Assembly (NCBI GenBank): GCA_012511955.1
Contig: JAAZFC010000019.1
Span: 1 to 50,448 of the forward strand
Reading direction: 5' to 3'
Length of the DNA stretch: 50,448 nt
From: Fibrobacter sp.
Lineage (GTDB): Bacteria > Fibrobacterota > Fibrobacteria > Fibrobacterales > Fibrobacteraceae
How positions within the stretch are numbered: the stretch's first letter is position 1; every line of letters starts with the position of its first letter. The notes below the pieces were generated by a model, which searched no databases, had not been told where the DNA came from, and was given only the letters and a program-made list of their open reading frames with translations. Shown piece by piece: positions 1 through 7,526 of the stretch. A program made the position numbers and the translations under genes.

Positions 1-536
1 GCATCTTGCTGAGCTTTTTTATCATTATAAGTGCAAGCAGGGTCAAAACTATAGACAGGGTAATACGAGGCCGCAATCGCAGCATAACCATCTATCCAAG
101 ATTGCCAGCCTCCTTTATCATCGGGGTTATTAGAACCCGTACAAGCGTCGGAGCCGTATAAATAAACTGCGCTGTAATAGCCGTCTTTAACTCGTCCATC
201 CCGTGGCCAGCCCAAAGTATCAGTTATATAAGCAAAATCTTCGTCCAATCGTTGTAACATGGGTATAATCGAAGCCTCTGTAACTAGTGGATTTTTATTC
301 GCTCCATGGTAGAAAGCCCAGTAATCGCCGTGATAAACGCCGTTAGCGGCTTTAGCTTTATTAAAACAACTGCCCTCCACATCTTTAGTGGGTTTATTGT
401 AACTAACTCCCATGTCGCTGATATTATAATTCAATTTTTCATCATAGGTTGGCCAAATATAAGCTTCTCCTGCGGTCGCCCATGAAGTCATTAGCAATCC
501 CCCCACACAAAGAGCCATAACCCTCTTTTTAAACAT
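1..536 (-). CDS. Secreted protein of unknown function, 3' end beyond window
   Basis: This is an open frame of about 178 codons that runs off the left edge of the window, so the C-terminus is missing. The ATG at 536-534 is preceded by a strong ribosome binding site, GGAGG at 547-543. The N-terminus (MFKKRVMALCVGG, then a hydrophobic run ending in TSWATAGEA) reads as a signal peptide, so the product is probably exported. The mature part is rich in Tyr, Trp, Gly and Asp and contains HGDYWAFYHGANKNP and a YLYGSDACTG segment with several cysteines. I do not recognise the family with confidence. The layout loosely recalls secreted metallopeptidase-like DUF6055 proteins of Fibrobacter, but the matching core was not seen. 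It is separated from the tmRNA gene by that gene's terminator. Confidence 0.7.
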   Translation of the reverse strand, partial: MFKKRVMALCVGGLLMTSWATAGEAYIWPTYDEKLNYNISDMGVSYNKPTKDVEGSCFNKAKAANGVYHGDYWAFYHGANKNPLVTEASIIPMLQRLDEDFAYITDTLGWPRDGRVKDGYYSAVYLYGSDACTGSNNPDDKGGWQSWIDGYAAIAASYYPVYSFDPACTYNDKKAQQD

Positions 537-626
537 AAATAACCTCCAATGTTATATCAACAAAGGTATTCGTTATGATGATGTTTTACACTAGGGGCTC
601 ACAATTAGTGTGGAAATAAAATTCTA

Positions 627-672
627 CAAAAAAAGCCCGCTTTCTAGAAAATCGTCTAAAAAACGGGCTTTT
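627..672 (-). terminator. Rho-independent terminator of the tmRNA gene
   Basis: On the minus strand, immediately after the tmRNA 3' end, the sequence AAAGCCCG pairs with CGGGCTTT across an inner TTTTTTAGA/TCTAGAAA helix and is followed by a T run. The stem starts within two bases of the mature tmRNA end. Confidence 0.85.
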
Positions 673-673
673 A

Positions 674-1023
674 TGGAGGTGACGGGAGTCGAACCCGTGT
701 CCAAAATCGCATCGTCGTGCGCTCCTACATGCTTTCCCTTCGAATTTAAGTTCTCGCTTTGTGCTACGCCCAAGAAGGTCGGCGCAATCCAAAGCCAGTC
801 TAGTAAATCTCGGACTCACCCCCAGACATGATAAAGTCCTATCCCGATTTTATGACTAAGCATCTCCCCCTACGGGATCGGGGTTGAGCTTAGTGCCGCT
901 AATTTAAGCAGCTAGTGCGTAATTTTCGTTTGCACTTGTGTTTTTCAGGCTTTTTTACGAGGCCAACCTGCCCTCGGCATGCGACTTACGCTTCAGTGAC
1001 CCTGTCGAAGCCAAAGCACCCCC
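674..1023 (-). ncRNA. ssrA: tmRNA (ssrA), tag ANENYALAA
   Basis: This is transfer-messenger RNA, which rescues stalled ribosomes and tags the nascent chain for proteolysis. The 3' tRNA-like part contains the hallmark GGTTCGACTCCCGTCACC with an encoded CCA end at 674. The 5' end GGGGGTG at 1023-1017 pairs with CACCTCC at the 3' end to close the acceptor stem, with one G-U pair. The 5' domain has the conserved GGCTTCGACAGG. The reading frame begins at a GCA resume codon and encodes A-N-E-N-Y-A-L-A-A before TAA (about 910-939). The length of about 350 nt is normal for a one-piece tmRNA. The gene is unusual in having a second copy of its first 16 bases upstream (see the repeat at 1142-1158). Confidence 0.95.
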
Positions 1024-1024
1024 T
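1008..1024. repeat. 17-nt direct repeat, copy at tmRNA 5' end
   Basis: AAGCCAAAGCACCCCCT here is the reverse complement of the first 16 bases of tmRNA plus one base. An identical 17-mer lies at 1142-1158, 134 bp away in the same orientation. This copy is preceded by TGTCG and the other by TGTC. Confidence 0.9.
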
Positions 1025-1141
1025 TCATCTATTTTCGAGCGCTTTGGTTGAGACAGGTCGACGAAAACAGCATGGACGTTGTTTTCGGACTTGAACCGCA
1101 GGTTTGAGCCCGCAGGGCAGAACTCACGGATGAGTTCTGTC

Positions 1142-1158
1142 AAGCCAAAGCACCCCCT
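1142..1158. repeat. 17-nt direct repeat, displaced copy of tmRNA 5' end
   Basis: This is an exact second copy of AAGCCAAAGCACCCCCT from 1008-1024. It is directly abutted on its left by the hairpin at 1120-1137 and the tetranucleotide TGTC. Only the end of tmRNA is present, so this is not a second functional gene. Confidence 0.9.
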
Positions 1159-1324
1159 GAGCATGAGATATTTGCCATCATGTCAAATTGCACCGCAATT
1201 TGCGAATGCGAACTGCTAGCTCAGAGAGCGAAGCAGCAAGCAACCAGTTGGCACAAAGGGTCTTATAAATATAACACAAATCAATTAAAATTGCACCTTT
1301 TACCATAATCTAGGTTGGCATATT

Positions 1325-1358
1325 ACAAAAAAGAAAGCAGGACTATCAAGCCCTGCTA
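1325..1358 (-). terminator. Terminator after fumarase
   Basis: On the minus strand AGCAGG (from the run AGCAGGG) pairs with CCTGCT across a short loop and is followed by TTTCTTTTTT. It lies about 25 bp past the fumarase stop codon. Confidence 0.8.
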
Positions 1359-1381
1359 GTGAATTACAAGCTTAAAGTGTT

Positions 1382-2989
1382 TTAAGTAAGCCCTTCAAAA
1401 AAGTCGTTGCCTTTGTCGTCAACTAAAATAAATGCCGGGAAATCTTTCACCGTTATTTTACGCACTGCTTCCATACCCAACTCAGGGAAATCTAAAACTT
1501 CGTTAGAAAGGATATTATTTTGCGCTAAAATTGCTGCAGGTCCACCAATGGAGCCCAGATAAAAACCACCATTCTCTTTGCATGACTCTGTTACAGCTTC
1601 GGAACGATTACCTTTGGCCACCATGATCATAGAATAACCCAGACTTTGGAATTCTTTTACATAGGGATCCATACGGCTAGCTGTGGTCGGACCAAAACTT
1701 CCTGTGGGCATACCTTTGGGAGTTTTCGCAGGGCCGGCATAATACACGGGATGATTGCGGAAATAATCAGGCAATTTACCTTCTTTTTGTAGCATATCCC
1801 ACAAACGACTATGGGCAATATCCCTAGCCACAATCATTGTACCATTTAGCGATAAACGCGTTTTAACAGGATATTTAGAAAGCTCAGCCAAAACTTCTTC
1901 CATGGGACGATCTAAATCTATGGATACCGGAGTATCAGCGGCACTTTCTTCGTAGCCTTCTAAAAAGCGTGCGGGATTATCTTCAAGCTTTTCGATAAAT
2001 ACCCCTTCAGCAGTGATTTTAGCTTTGAGATTCCTATCCGCAGCACAGCTAACAGCAATGCCCACAGGACAACTAGCTGCATGGCGAGGCGCGCGTATTA
2101 CTTTAACATCGTGAACAAAATATTTTCCACCAAACTGCGCACCAATATCGCTTTCTTGAGCCATTTTTAAAATACGCTCTTCCCATACTAAATCTCGATA
2201 AACTCTCCCATTTTCATTTCCTGTGGTAGGCAATTCATCTAAATAACCCGCAGAAGCCATTTTCACAGTTTTCATGGTAAAATCAGCACTTAGTCCGCCA
2301 ATAACTATGGCTAAATGATATGGTGGACAAGCTGCGGTGCCTAAAAACTTCAATTTATCGCGGAAAAACTTTTCTAATTCTGACTCATTTAACAAGGACT
2401 GAGTCATGGGATAAAGTAGAGATTTATTGGCGCTTCCTCCCCCTTTAGCCATAAATAAGAATTGATATTCATCTTCACCTTCAGCATAGATATCTATTTG
2501 AGCAGGTAAATTATTGCCTGTGTTTTTTTCTTCAAACATCGATAAAGGTGCAACTTGGGAATAACGCAAGTTTCTTTCTTGGTAAGCTTCAAAAACACCC
2601 TGAGAAAGTGCTTCACTGTCATCACCAGGCGTGAGTACCGCTTGCCCCTTTTTAGCTATAATGGTAGCTGTTCCAGTATCTTGACAAGTAGGTAGTTCAC
2701 CTTTTATAGCAACCACCTGGTTTTCCAACATATTACGAGCAACAAAGCGATCATTTGAGCTGGCTTCGGGATCTTGCAAAATTTTTTGTAATTGAGCCAA
2801 GTGGGCTGGTCTTAACTTAAAACCAATCTCCTCCATAGCTCGTTTAGCCAAAAAACTTAGAGTTTCAGACTCAACTTCTAATATTTTGCGCCCATTAAAA
2901 TCAGAGACTTTGAGCCCTTTGTCAGAAATTTTAACATATTCTGTATTATCTTGCTCTATTTGTGTTAATTTTTCGTAAATAAATTCCAT
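1382..2989 (-). CDS. fumA: Fumarate hydratase, class I (iron-sulfur type)
   Basis: Class I fumarase interconverts fumarate and malate with an oxygen-sensitive [4Fe-4S] cluster in the cytosol. The 535-residue length matches the FumA/FumB single-chain enzymes. Three cluster cysteines are visible in the expected contexts: [10 protein letters not shown] near residue 100, AACPPYHLA near 217 and [12 protein letters not shown] near 305. The alpha-type domain is N-terminal and the beta-type domain with [12 protein letters not shown] is C-terminal. Family assignment is secure; the exact paralogue letter is a convention. In a fibrobacterial host the enzyme would fit the reductive branch to succinate, which is inference. 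The gene stands alone, divergent from the CoA-binding protein gene with 56 bp between them, and has its own terminator. Confidence 0.95.
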   Translation of the reverse strand: MEFIYEKLTQIEQDNTEYVKISDKGLKVSDFNGRKILEVESETLSFLAKRAMEEIGFKLRPAHLAQLQKILQDPEASSNDRFVARNMLENQVVAIKGELPTCQDTGTATIIAKKGQAVLTPGDDSEALSQGVFEAYQERNLRYSQVAPLSMFEEKNTGNNLPAQIDIYAEGEDEYQFLFMAKGGGSANKSLLYPMTQSLLNESELEKFFRDKLKFLGTAACPPYHLAIVIGGLSADFTMKTVKMASAGYLDELPTTGNENGRVYRDLVWEERILKMAQESDIGAQFGGKYFVHDVKVIRAPRHAASCPVGIAVSCAADRNLKAKITAEGVFIEKLEDNPARFLEGYEESAADTPVSIDLDRPMEEVLAELSKYPVKTRLSLNGTMIVARDIAHSRLWDMLQKEGKLPDYFRNHPVYYAGPAKTPKGMPTGSFGPTTASRMDPYVKEFQSLGYSMIMVAKGNRSEAVTESCKENGGFYLGSIGGPAAILAQNNILSNEVLDFPELGMEAVRKITVKDFPAFILVDDKGNDFFEGLT

Positions 2990-3045
2990 GGAGTACCTTA
3001 AGTTAAATTTACTCCATAAACTTACAAAATTAAACGGAGAAAAAA

Positions 3046-3411
3046 ATGCGCGTAGAAATATTAGGTGCGTCTAACAAGCCAGAAAGGTACTCATATCAAG
3101 CCTTACAGCGTCTTAGAGAAAATGGACACGATGTTTTTCCAGTGCATCCTGCCATAGAAAATATAGAGGGAATAACCACTTTTAGCTCTTTAGAAGAGCT
3201 TCCTCAACCCATCGATATACTAACAATGTATGTAAATCCACAAATTTCTAACAAAAATGCTGAAAAAATTCTTACATTAAAACCTAAGCGGGTTATTTTC
3301 AACCCGGGAACCGAAAACTCCGGTCTGCAAAATCAATTAGAAGCTGCGGGCATTCGTGTCCAAGAAGCTTGCACTTTGGTTTTGCTGGCCACTAAACAAT
3401 TTGAAAAATAA
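3046..3411 (+). CDS. CoA-binding domain protein (YccU-like)
   Basis: This 121-residue protein is a single Rossmann-like CoA_binding_2 domain. It starts with [15 protein letters not shown], a glycine-rich nucleotide loop, and contains [11 protein letters not shown], followed by a strand-helix pattern ending FNPGTENSG and [12 protein letters not shown]. This order is typical of small YccU-type proteins, whose physiological role is poorly known. The ATG follows a clear AACGGAGAAAAAA ribosome binding site. The next gene begins 10 bp downstream on the same strand, so the two are probably co-transcribed. Confidence 0.85.
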   Translation: MRVEILGASNKPERYSYQALQRLRENGHDVFPVHPAIENIEGITTFSSLEELPQPIDILTMYVNPQISNKNAEKILTLKPKRVIFNPGTENSGLQNQLEAAGIRVQEACTLVLLATKQFEK

Positions 3412-3421
3412 GAGAGGAACA

Positions 3422-4063
3422 ATGAATATTAGAAACCTGCTTATAGCATTAACATTAAGTGCCGGAGTTGCATTGGCCGCAGATCCTGCCCCCGCCAAAC
3501 CCGCACCAGCACCTGCCGCTCCTGCAAAAGCTGAAGCCGCACCAGCTCCTGCTGCTCCTGCAAAAGCTGAAGCTGCACCAGCACCTGTCTCTGAAGAAGT
3601 TGCTCCTGCACAAGCTGAAGCCGCACCAGCACCTGTCGCTCCTGCAAAAGCTGAAGCTGCACCAGCTCCTGCTGCTCCTGCACAAGCTGAAGCTGCACCA
3701 GCACCTGTCTCTGAAGAAGTTGCTCCTGCACAAGCTGAAGCTACACCAGCACCCGCCGCTGAAGAAGCAGTTCCTGCACAAGCTGAAGCTGCGCCAGCAT
3801 CTGCCGCTGAAGAAGCTAAAGCTGAAGCTGTTGCTGAAGAAGCTGAAGCTGTTGCTGAAGAAGCAACCCCTGCAAAAGCTGAAGAAGCCACTGTTGAAGA
3901 GCCCCCTGCTCCTGAAGCTGTTGAAGTTGCAAAAGATGGCTCTACTGCCGCAGCAACTGCTGACACTGGTAAAGAATCTGTTATCGAAAACCCATGGGAA
4001 TTTATAATCGTTACAGTAGCCTTTTTGGGTATCGTTGCAGCAATAATGTTCACTGGAAAATAA
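3422..4063 (+). CDS. Ala/Pro/Glu-rich protein with signal peptide and C-terminal membrane anchor
   Basis: The ATG at 3422 follows AGAGAGGAA and gives 213 residues; an in-frame start further upstream lies inside the previous gene and is disfavoured. The N-terminus (MNIRNLLIALTLSAGVALAA) is a signal peptide. About 150 residues of low-complexity EAAPAPAAPAKA-like repeats follow, and the last 25 residues form a membrane helix (WEFIIVTVAFLGIVAAIMF) with a short basic end. The likely product is a membrane-anchored, extended Pro/Ala spacer exposed outside the inner membrane. I do not recognise a family. The coding DNA itself is repetitive, with an 80-nt block repeated at a 120-bp offset. Confidence 0.8.
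   Translation: MNIRNLLIALTLSAGVALAADPAPAKPAPAPAAPAKAEAAPAPAAPAKAEAAPAPVSEEVAPAQAEAAPAPVAPAKAEAAPAPAAPAQAEAAPAPVSEEVAPAQAEATPAPAAEEAVPAQAEAAPASAAEEAKAEAVAEEAEAVAEEATPAKAEEATVEEPPAPEAVEVAKDGSTAAATADTGKESVIENPWEFIIVTVAFLGIVAAIMFTGK
3541..3740 (+). repeat. 120-bp-period tandem repeat inside the Ala/Pro-rich gene
   Basis: Bases 3541-3620 and 3661-3740 are nearly identical at an offset of exactly 120 bp (40 codons). The offset is a multiple of three, so copy-number changes would keep the frame. The repeat also produces long spurious open frames on both strands. Confidence 0.85.
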
Positions 4064-4080
4064 TACTTTTAAATAAGACT

Positions 4081-4111
4081 AAAAAAAGCCCGGTAATACA
4101 CCGGGCTTTTT
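4081..4111. terminator. Bidirectional terminator between convergent genes
   Basis: AAAAAGCCCGG and CCGGGCTTTTT flank a 7-base loop, with A and T tracts on both sides. The hairpin can end transcription of the Ala/Pro-rich gene from the left and of the merR-type gene from the right. Confidence 0.9.
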
Positions 4112-4130
4112 CTTTTACATTTAAACTCAT

Positions 4131-4493
4131 TCAGTCTTTTTTATCAAGCAAACTCTTTATAGATTGTAATTCTGAAAGTACAACTTTTTGAGTTTTCCTT
4201 TGTTCTGCAGCTCTTTTTTCTTGTTTAGGATTTTTATCACTTTCTGTTTTTTGCAACTGCAATCGTGCGCCTTCTATGGTATATTTTTCCATATACAACA
4301 AACGCTTTATTTTTTTTAATAATTTGATGTCTTTTTCTCTATAGTTCCTATTTCCAGCGCGATTTTTTAAGGGTTTAAGCATTGTGAACTCTTTTTCCCA
4401 ATAGCGTAATACATGGGGGGCTAATTCTAGAATTTCAGCTACCTCAGAAATTGAATAATACTTTTTAGAAGCTTCCTTAGTTCCATACTTCAT
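4131..4493 (-). CDS. MerR-family transcriptional regulator
   Basis: This 120-residue protein has a MerR-type winged helix-turn-helix at residues 10-75: YYSISEVAEILELAPHVLRYWEKEF, then the wing LKPLKNRAGNRNYREKDIKLL. A short helical C-terminal tail rich in Lys, Glu and Gln follows. No effector-binding domain or cysteine metal site is present, so it resembles the small HTH-only MerR proteins often found beside cell-envelope and lipid genes. It begins 1 bp after the gpsA stop codon and is the last gene of the der-plsY-gpsA cluster. Its target is unknown. Confidence 0.88.
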   Translation of the reverse strand: MKYGTKEASKKYYSISEVAEILELAPHVLRYWEKEFTMLKPLKNRAGNRNYREKDIKLLKKIKRLLYMEKYTIEGARLQLQKTESDKNPKQEKRAAEQRKTQKVVLSELQSIKSLLDKKD

Positions 4494-4494
4494 T

Positions 4495-5502
4495 TTAATT
4501 CCACACCTCAGCTTTAGGATCTCTATCCATAAGATCTTCTATGGCTGAAAAAGTTGGTTTATTCTTAAACAACACATTGTAAACTTCGTTAGTTATGGGC
4601 ATTTCAACTTTTGCCACTTTAGCTAGCGCCACAGCACTTTTGCAAGTGGGGACACCTTCTGCAACCATATTCATAGTTTCTAAAACATCGTCGAGTTTTT
4701 TACCCTGCGCCACCTGTTCCCCTACATATCTATTGCGAGAGTGTTTACTCATACAAGTAGTGATCAAATCTCCCATTCCTGTAAGTCCAGCAAATGTACG
4801 TGGATTGGCTCCTAAAGCCTCCCCTAAGCGCGTGATTTCTGCTAACCCCCTAGTCATCAATGCACCTTTAGCATTGTCCCCCAAACCTAGGCCATCTAAA
4901 ACACCAGTGGCTATAGCTATGACATTTTTAAGAGAGCCAGCTAACTCCACACCAATAGGATCATCTGCGGTATAAACTCGCAAAGATTTTGTGGTAAAAG
5001 CATTGCGCACCAAATCCACAGACTTACTATCTACACCAGAAGAAACTATGGTTGTTGGCACTCCTTGTACCACTTCTTCAGCATGGGATGGTCCTGAAAG
5101 CACTACTGCTTTTTCCAAAGTCAGCCAAGAAATTTCAGTCATTAAAACTTGGGTCATCCTTTGCAAAGTGTCTTCAGTAATGCCTTTAGACGCAGAGACC
5201 ACCACAGGTATGAGATTAGGTTCAAAACGATTTATTTGTTTAGCTACCGAACGCATATATTGTGAAGGAACTACCAAAAGCAGCATTGAAGCCCCTTGTA
5301 TCGCTTTTTCCATGCTTGTAGTAAACTTAACACCTAAGGGGATTTTTTTAGCAGGCAACTTTTCAGGATATTCTCTTTGGCTATTTAATAACTCAGCTTC
5401 ATCTTCTGAATTAGTCCAAAAAACCACCTCATAACCATTTTCAAATAGGACCAAACCTAAAGCTAATCCCCAACTACCACAACCAAAAACAGCAATTTTC
5501 AT
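4495..5502 (-). CDS. gpsA: Glycerol-3-phosphate dehydrogenase [NAD(P)+]
   Basis: GpsA reduces dihydroxyacetone phosphate to sn-glycerol-3-phosphate, the backbone for phospholipid synthesis. The 335 residues start with the dinucleotide loop FGCGSWGLALG. They contain the catalytic-lysine region ELAGSLKNVIAIATGVLDGL and the substrate-binding region GLTGMGDLITTCMSKHSRNR, all in family order. The start overlaps the plsY stop by four bases (ATGA). The enzyme's product is the substrate of the neighbouring PlsY acyltransferase, so the pair makes metabolic sense. Confidence 0.96.
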   Translation of the reverse strand: MKIAVFGCGSWGLALGLVLFENGYEVVFWTNSEDEAELLNSQREYPEKLPAKKIPLGVKFTTSMEKAIQGASMLLLVVPSQYMRSVAKQINRFEPNLIPVVVSASKGITEDTLQRMTQVLMTEISWLTLEKAVVLSGPSHAEEVVQGVPTTIVSSGVDSKSVDLVRNAFTTKSLRVYTADDPIGVELAGSLKNVIAIATGVLDGLGLGDNAKGALMTRGLAEITRLGEALGANPRTFAGLTGMGDLITTCMSKHSRNRYVGEQVAQGKKLDDVLETMNMVAEGVPTCKSAVALAKVAKVEMPITNEVYNVLFKNKPTFSAIEDLMDRDPKAEVWN

Positions 5503-6134
5503 CTTTTTCCTCTTCCAAAACGATTTTCAGTACCTTTCGCCAATCTAACCACATTTACTCTATGTTTATAAATTACAAATAATGACACGGCCCAGCCAAC
5601 AATTAATAAACTAGGCGCTATATGGGCAAAAATAGAGGCTGGAAATGCATAACCTAAAGATAATAGCAAACCTAAAACTAAACATGCTATTATAGAAGCT
5701 AAAGAAACATATCCACTAGCTTTTGCAACTACCGCCCATGCAGTAAAGGCTAAAATGGCCGCTAAAGGGGCTAAAACCAAAAAGACCCCCATACCTGTAA
5801 GCACCCCCTTTCCCCCCTTAAAACCTGCGAATAAGGTCAAAGAGTGCCCTAAAATAACCAAAAGTCCTGCCGCTAATGGCAACCAAGTTATTTCAGGGGC
5901 TATAGTCATTGCCAAAAAAGGGGCTAACATTCCTTTACCCAAATCTACAATCATCACTGGAACAGCTGGTCCCCAACCAAAAACTCGGACTATATTTGTT
6001 AGTCCTGCATTTTTAGAACCGTGTTGACGAATATCAGTCTTTTTCCAGAGTTTGGACACCCATACTGCTGTGGGAATCGATCCCAGCATGTATGCTGTCA
6101 CTAATGTAAGTATTATACTGTTCAAGTTCTTCAT
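5499..6134 (-). CDS. plsY: Glycerol-3-phosphate acyltransferase PlsY
   Basis: PlsY is the inner-membrane enzyme that transfers acyl groups from acyl-phosphate to glycerol-3-phosphate, the first step of phosphatidic acid synthesis. The 211-residue sequence has the family motifs: YMLGSIPTAVWVSKL near the N-terminus, DIRQHGSKNAGLTN, and FAGFKGGKGVLTGMGVF. Five or so membrane helices are evident. The annotated ATG lies inside the 3' end of der, giving an unusually long overlap of 101 bp. An AAAGG element directly touches this ATG, so a TTG nine bases downstream (6125) is a possible alternative start. Confidence 0.93.
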   Translation of the reverse strand: MKNLNSIILTLVTAYMLGSIPTAVWVSKLWKKTDIRQHGSKNAGLTNIVRVFGWGPAVPVMIVDLGKGMLAPFLAMTIAPEITWLPLAAGLLVILGHSLTLFAGFKGGKGVLTGMGVFLVLAPLAAILAFTAWAVVAKASGYVSLASIIACLVLGLLLSLGYAFPASIFAHIAPSLLIVGWAVSLFVIYKHRVNVVRLAKGTENRFGRGKR

Positions 6135-7467
6135 CCTTTCTTAGAACTAGGTCTCTTGTAAAATTAATCTTTAAAGCAGCCCCGTGCAAATCAAACTCTT
6201 CAAAAAACGCTTTTAATAAATGTCTTTTGTATGATTTATCTACTAATTTGGGCTGAGTACATTCTATGGATATCACTGGTGGATTTACTAAAATTTGGCA
6301 AGCTTTAGTCATGCGCACAGGCTTATGCTGCCGATTGGGATGTGGCCGCCTAGAGACTACTCTTTCAAAGACTTCTATTACTCTATCACGACCTAAAACT
6401 CTATAACTATTTGCATAAACACGCTTAATTTCTTGCAAAATACGGGGAACTCGCTGTCCCTCAAGGGCTGATATAGCGACAATAGGCACCCAACTGAGCA
6501 TGGGCTCTTTTTCTTGTAATTCTTTAACCATAATTCCAAAACTTTTATGGTCTTTTTCAGGCAATATATCCCATTTGTTTAACGCTATCACTAAGCCTTT
6601 GTCAGCAGCGCGAATTTGCTCCATTATGCGGAAATCTTGAATCTCAAAACCCCTCAAAGCATCTATGACTAACACGCACACATCCGCACGGCGTATAGCT
6701 TCTAAACTGCGCATATTGGAGTAAACTTCTACTTCATCGGATACCCTGGCTTTCCTTCGTAATCCAGCGGTATCAGCCACGGAAAAAAGCTGTCCTTCCC
6801 ACTTAAAAACCTCTTCAATGGAGTCTCTGGTGGTCCCAGGTTCTTCAGAAACCACAGCTCTTTCATAGCCAGTCATCTTATTGAGCAAAGTTGATTTCCC
6901 AGCATTGGGTCGCCCTAAAACAGCGAATTTTATGATCTTGCCTTGATCTTTTTGAGTTTTATTTTCAGGTAATAGAGAACTAACTTCGTCTAATAAACTA
7001 GGCATAGCCCAACCACTTAAAGCAGAAACCATGCGCGGTTCACCAAGGCCTAATTTCATAAACTCCCAAGATTCTGTTCTATCCTCTGGTTTTTCTGCTT
7101 TATTAGCTACTAAAATCGTCGGTTTTTCCATTTTATGTACTAAACGGGCAAACTGCAAATCTAAAGCTTGGGGCCCCACTCGTACATCAACCATAAATAA
7201 AACTAAATCTGCATCTGAAATAGCCGCAAAAATCTGTTGACGTACTGAATCTGCTAACTGATCTACACTATCATCCGGCAAAAAACCACCTGTATCTACA
7301 AGAGTAAAGTTTTTTTCTCGCCATGTAGCTACCTGATAATGCCTATCTCTGGTTACCCCTTCCCTATCAGATACCACAGCCGCTCTACGGCCTAAGATCC
7401 GATTAAACAAGGAAGATTTGCCTACATTAGGGCGTCCTACTATGCATAGGGTTGGTAAATTATTCAC
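6034..7467 (-). CDS. der: Ribosome-assembly GTPase Der (EngA)
   Basis: Der is a double-GTPase needed for 50S subunit maturation. Two G domains follow each other: the first with GRPNVGKSSLFN near residue 11 and DTGG, the second with GRPNAGKSTLLN near residue 185, DTAGL and NKWD. A KH-like domain with PHPNRQHKPVRMTKACQ and INFTRDLVLRKDEE follows. The family normally ends close to that last motif. Here about 30 further residues extend into plsY in another frame, which suggests the original stop codon was lost. It is the first gene of the der-plsY-gpsA-merR cluster. Confidence 0.95.
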   Translation of the reverse strand: MNNLPTLCIVGRPNVGKSSLFNRILGRRAAVVSDREGVTRDRHYQVATWREKNFTLVDTGGFLPDDSVDQLADSVRQQIFAAISDADLVLFMVDVRVGPQALDLQFARLVHKMEKPTILVANKAEKPEDRTESWEFMKLGLGEPRMVSALSGWAMPSLLDEVSSLLPENKTQKDQGKIIKFAVLGRPNAGKSTLLNKMTGYERAVVSEEPGTTRDSIEEVFKWEGQLFSVADTAGLRRKARVSDEVEVYSNMRSLEAIRRADVCVLVIDALRGFEIQDFRIMEQIRAADKGLVIALNKWDILPEKDHKSFGIMVKELQEKEPMLSWVPIVAISALEGQRVPRILQEIKRVYANSYRVLGRDRVIEVFERVVSRRPHPNRQHKPVRMTKACQILVNPPVISIECTQPKLVDKSYKRHLLKAFFEEFDLHGAALKINFTRDLVLRKDEELEQYNTYISDSIHAGIDSHSSMGVQTLEKD

Positions 7468-7526
7468 TAAGCTAATTTAGTTTTTTATAAACTAAATGTC
7501 TAAAAACATATTTGTATATTATTTGC

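Larger units (their letters stand above)
1024..1381. other. Gene-free 358-bp stretch with structured repeat element
   Basis: No convincing gene lies here. From the tmRNA side it holds three hairpins: 1062-1087 (CGAAAACA/TGTTTTCG around GCATGGA), 1108-1118 (GCCC/GGGC) and 1120-1137 (GAACTCA/TGAGTTC). Next come TGTC and the duplicated tmRNA 5' end at 1142-1158. Further on are a perfect 8-bp inverted repeat (1184-1202, CAAATTGC/GCAATTTG) and a nested hairpin region at 1211-1249. On the minus strand a TTGACA box sits just upstream of the duplicated tmRNA start and may be the remnant of the ancestral tmRNA promoter. The fumarase terminator closes the interval. Confidence 0.7.

Noticed and set aside
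586-1164. Several short open frames on both strands across the tmRNA locus
   Set aside because: They overlap the tmRNA gene and its terminator, have no ribosome binding site and no recognisable product.
3337-4053. Long open frames on the opposite strand and in other frames of the Ala/Pro-rich gene
   Set aside because: The repeated, GCT/GCA-rich DNA lacks stop codons in several frames. The chosen frame alone has a ribosome binding site, signal peptide and membrane helix.
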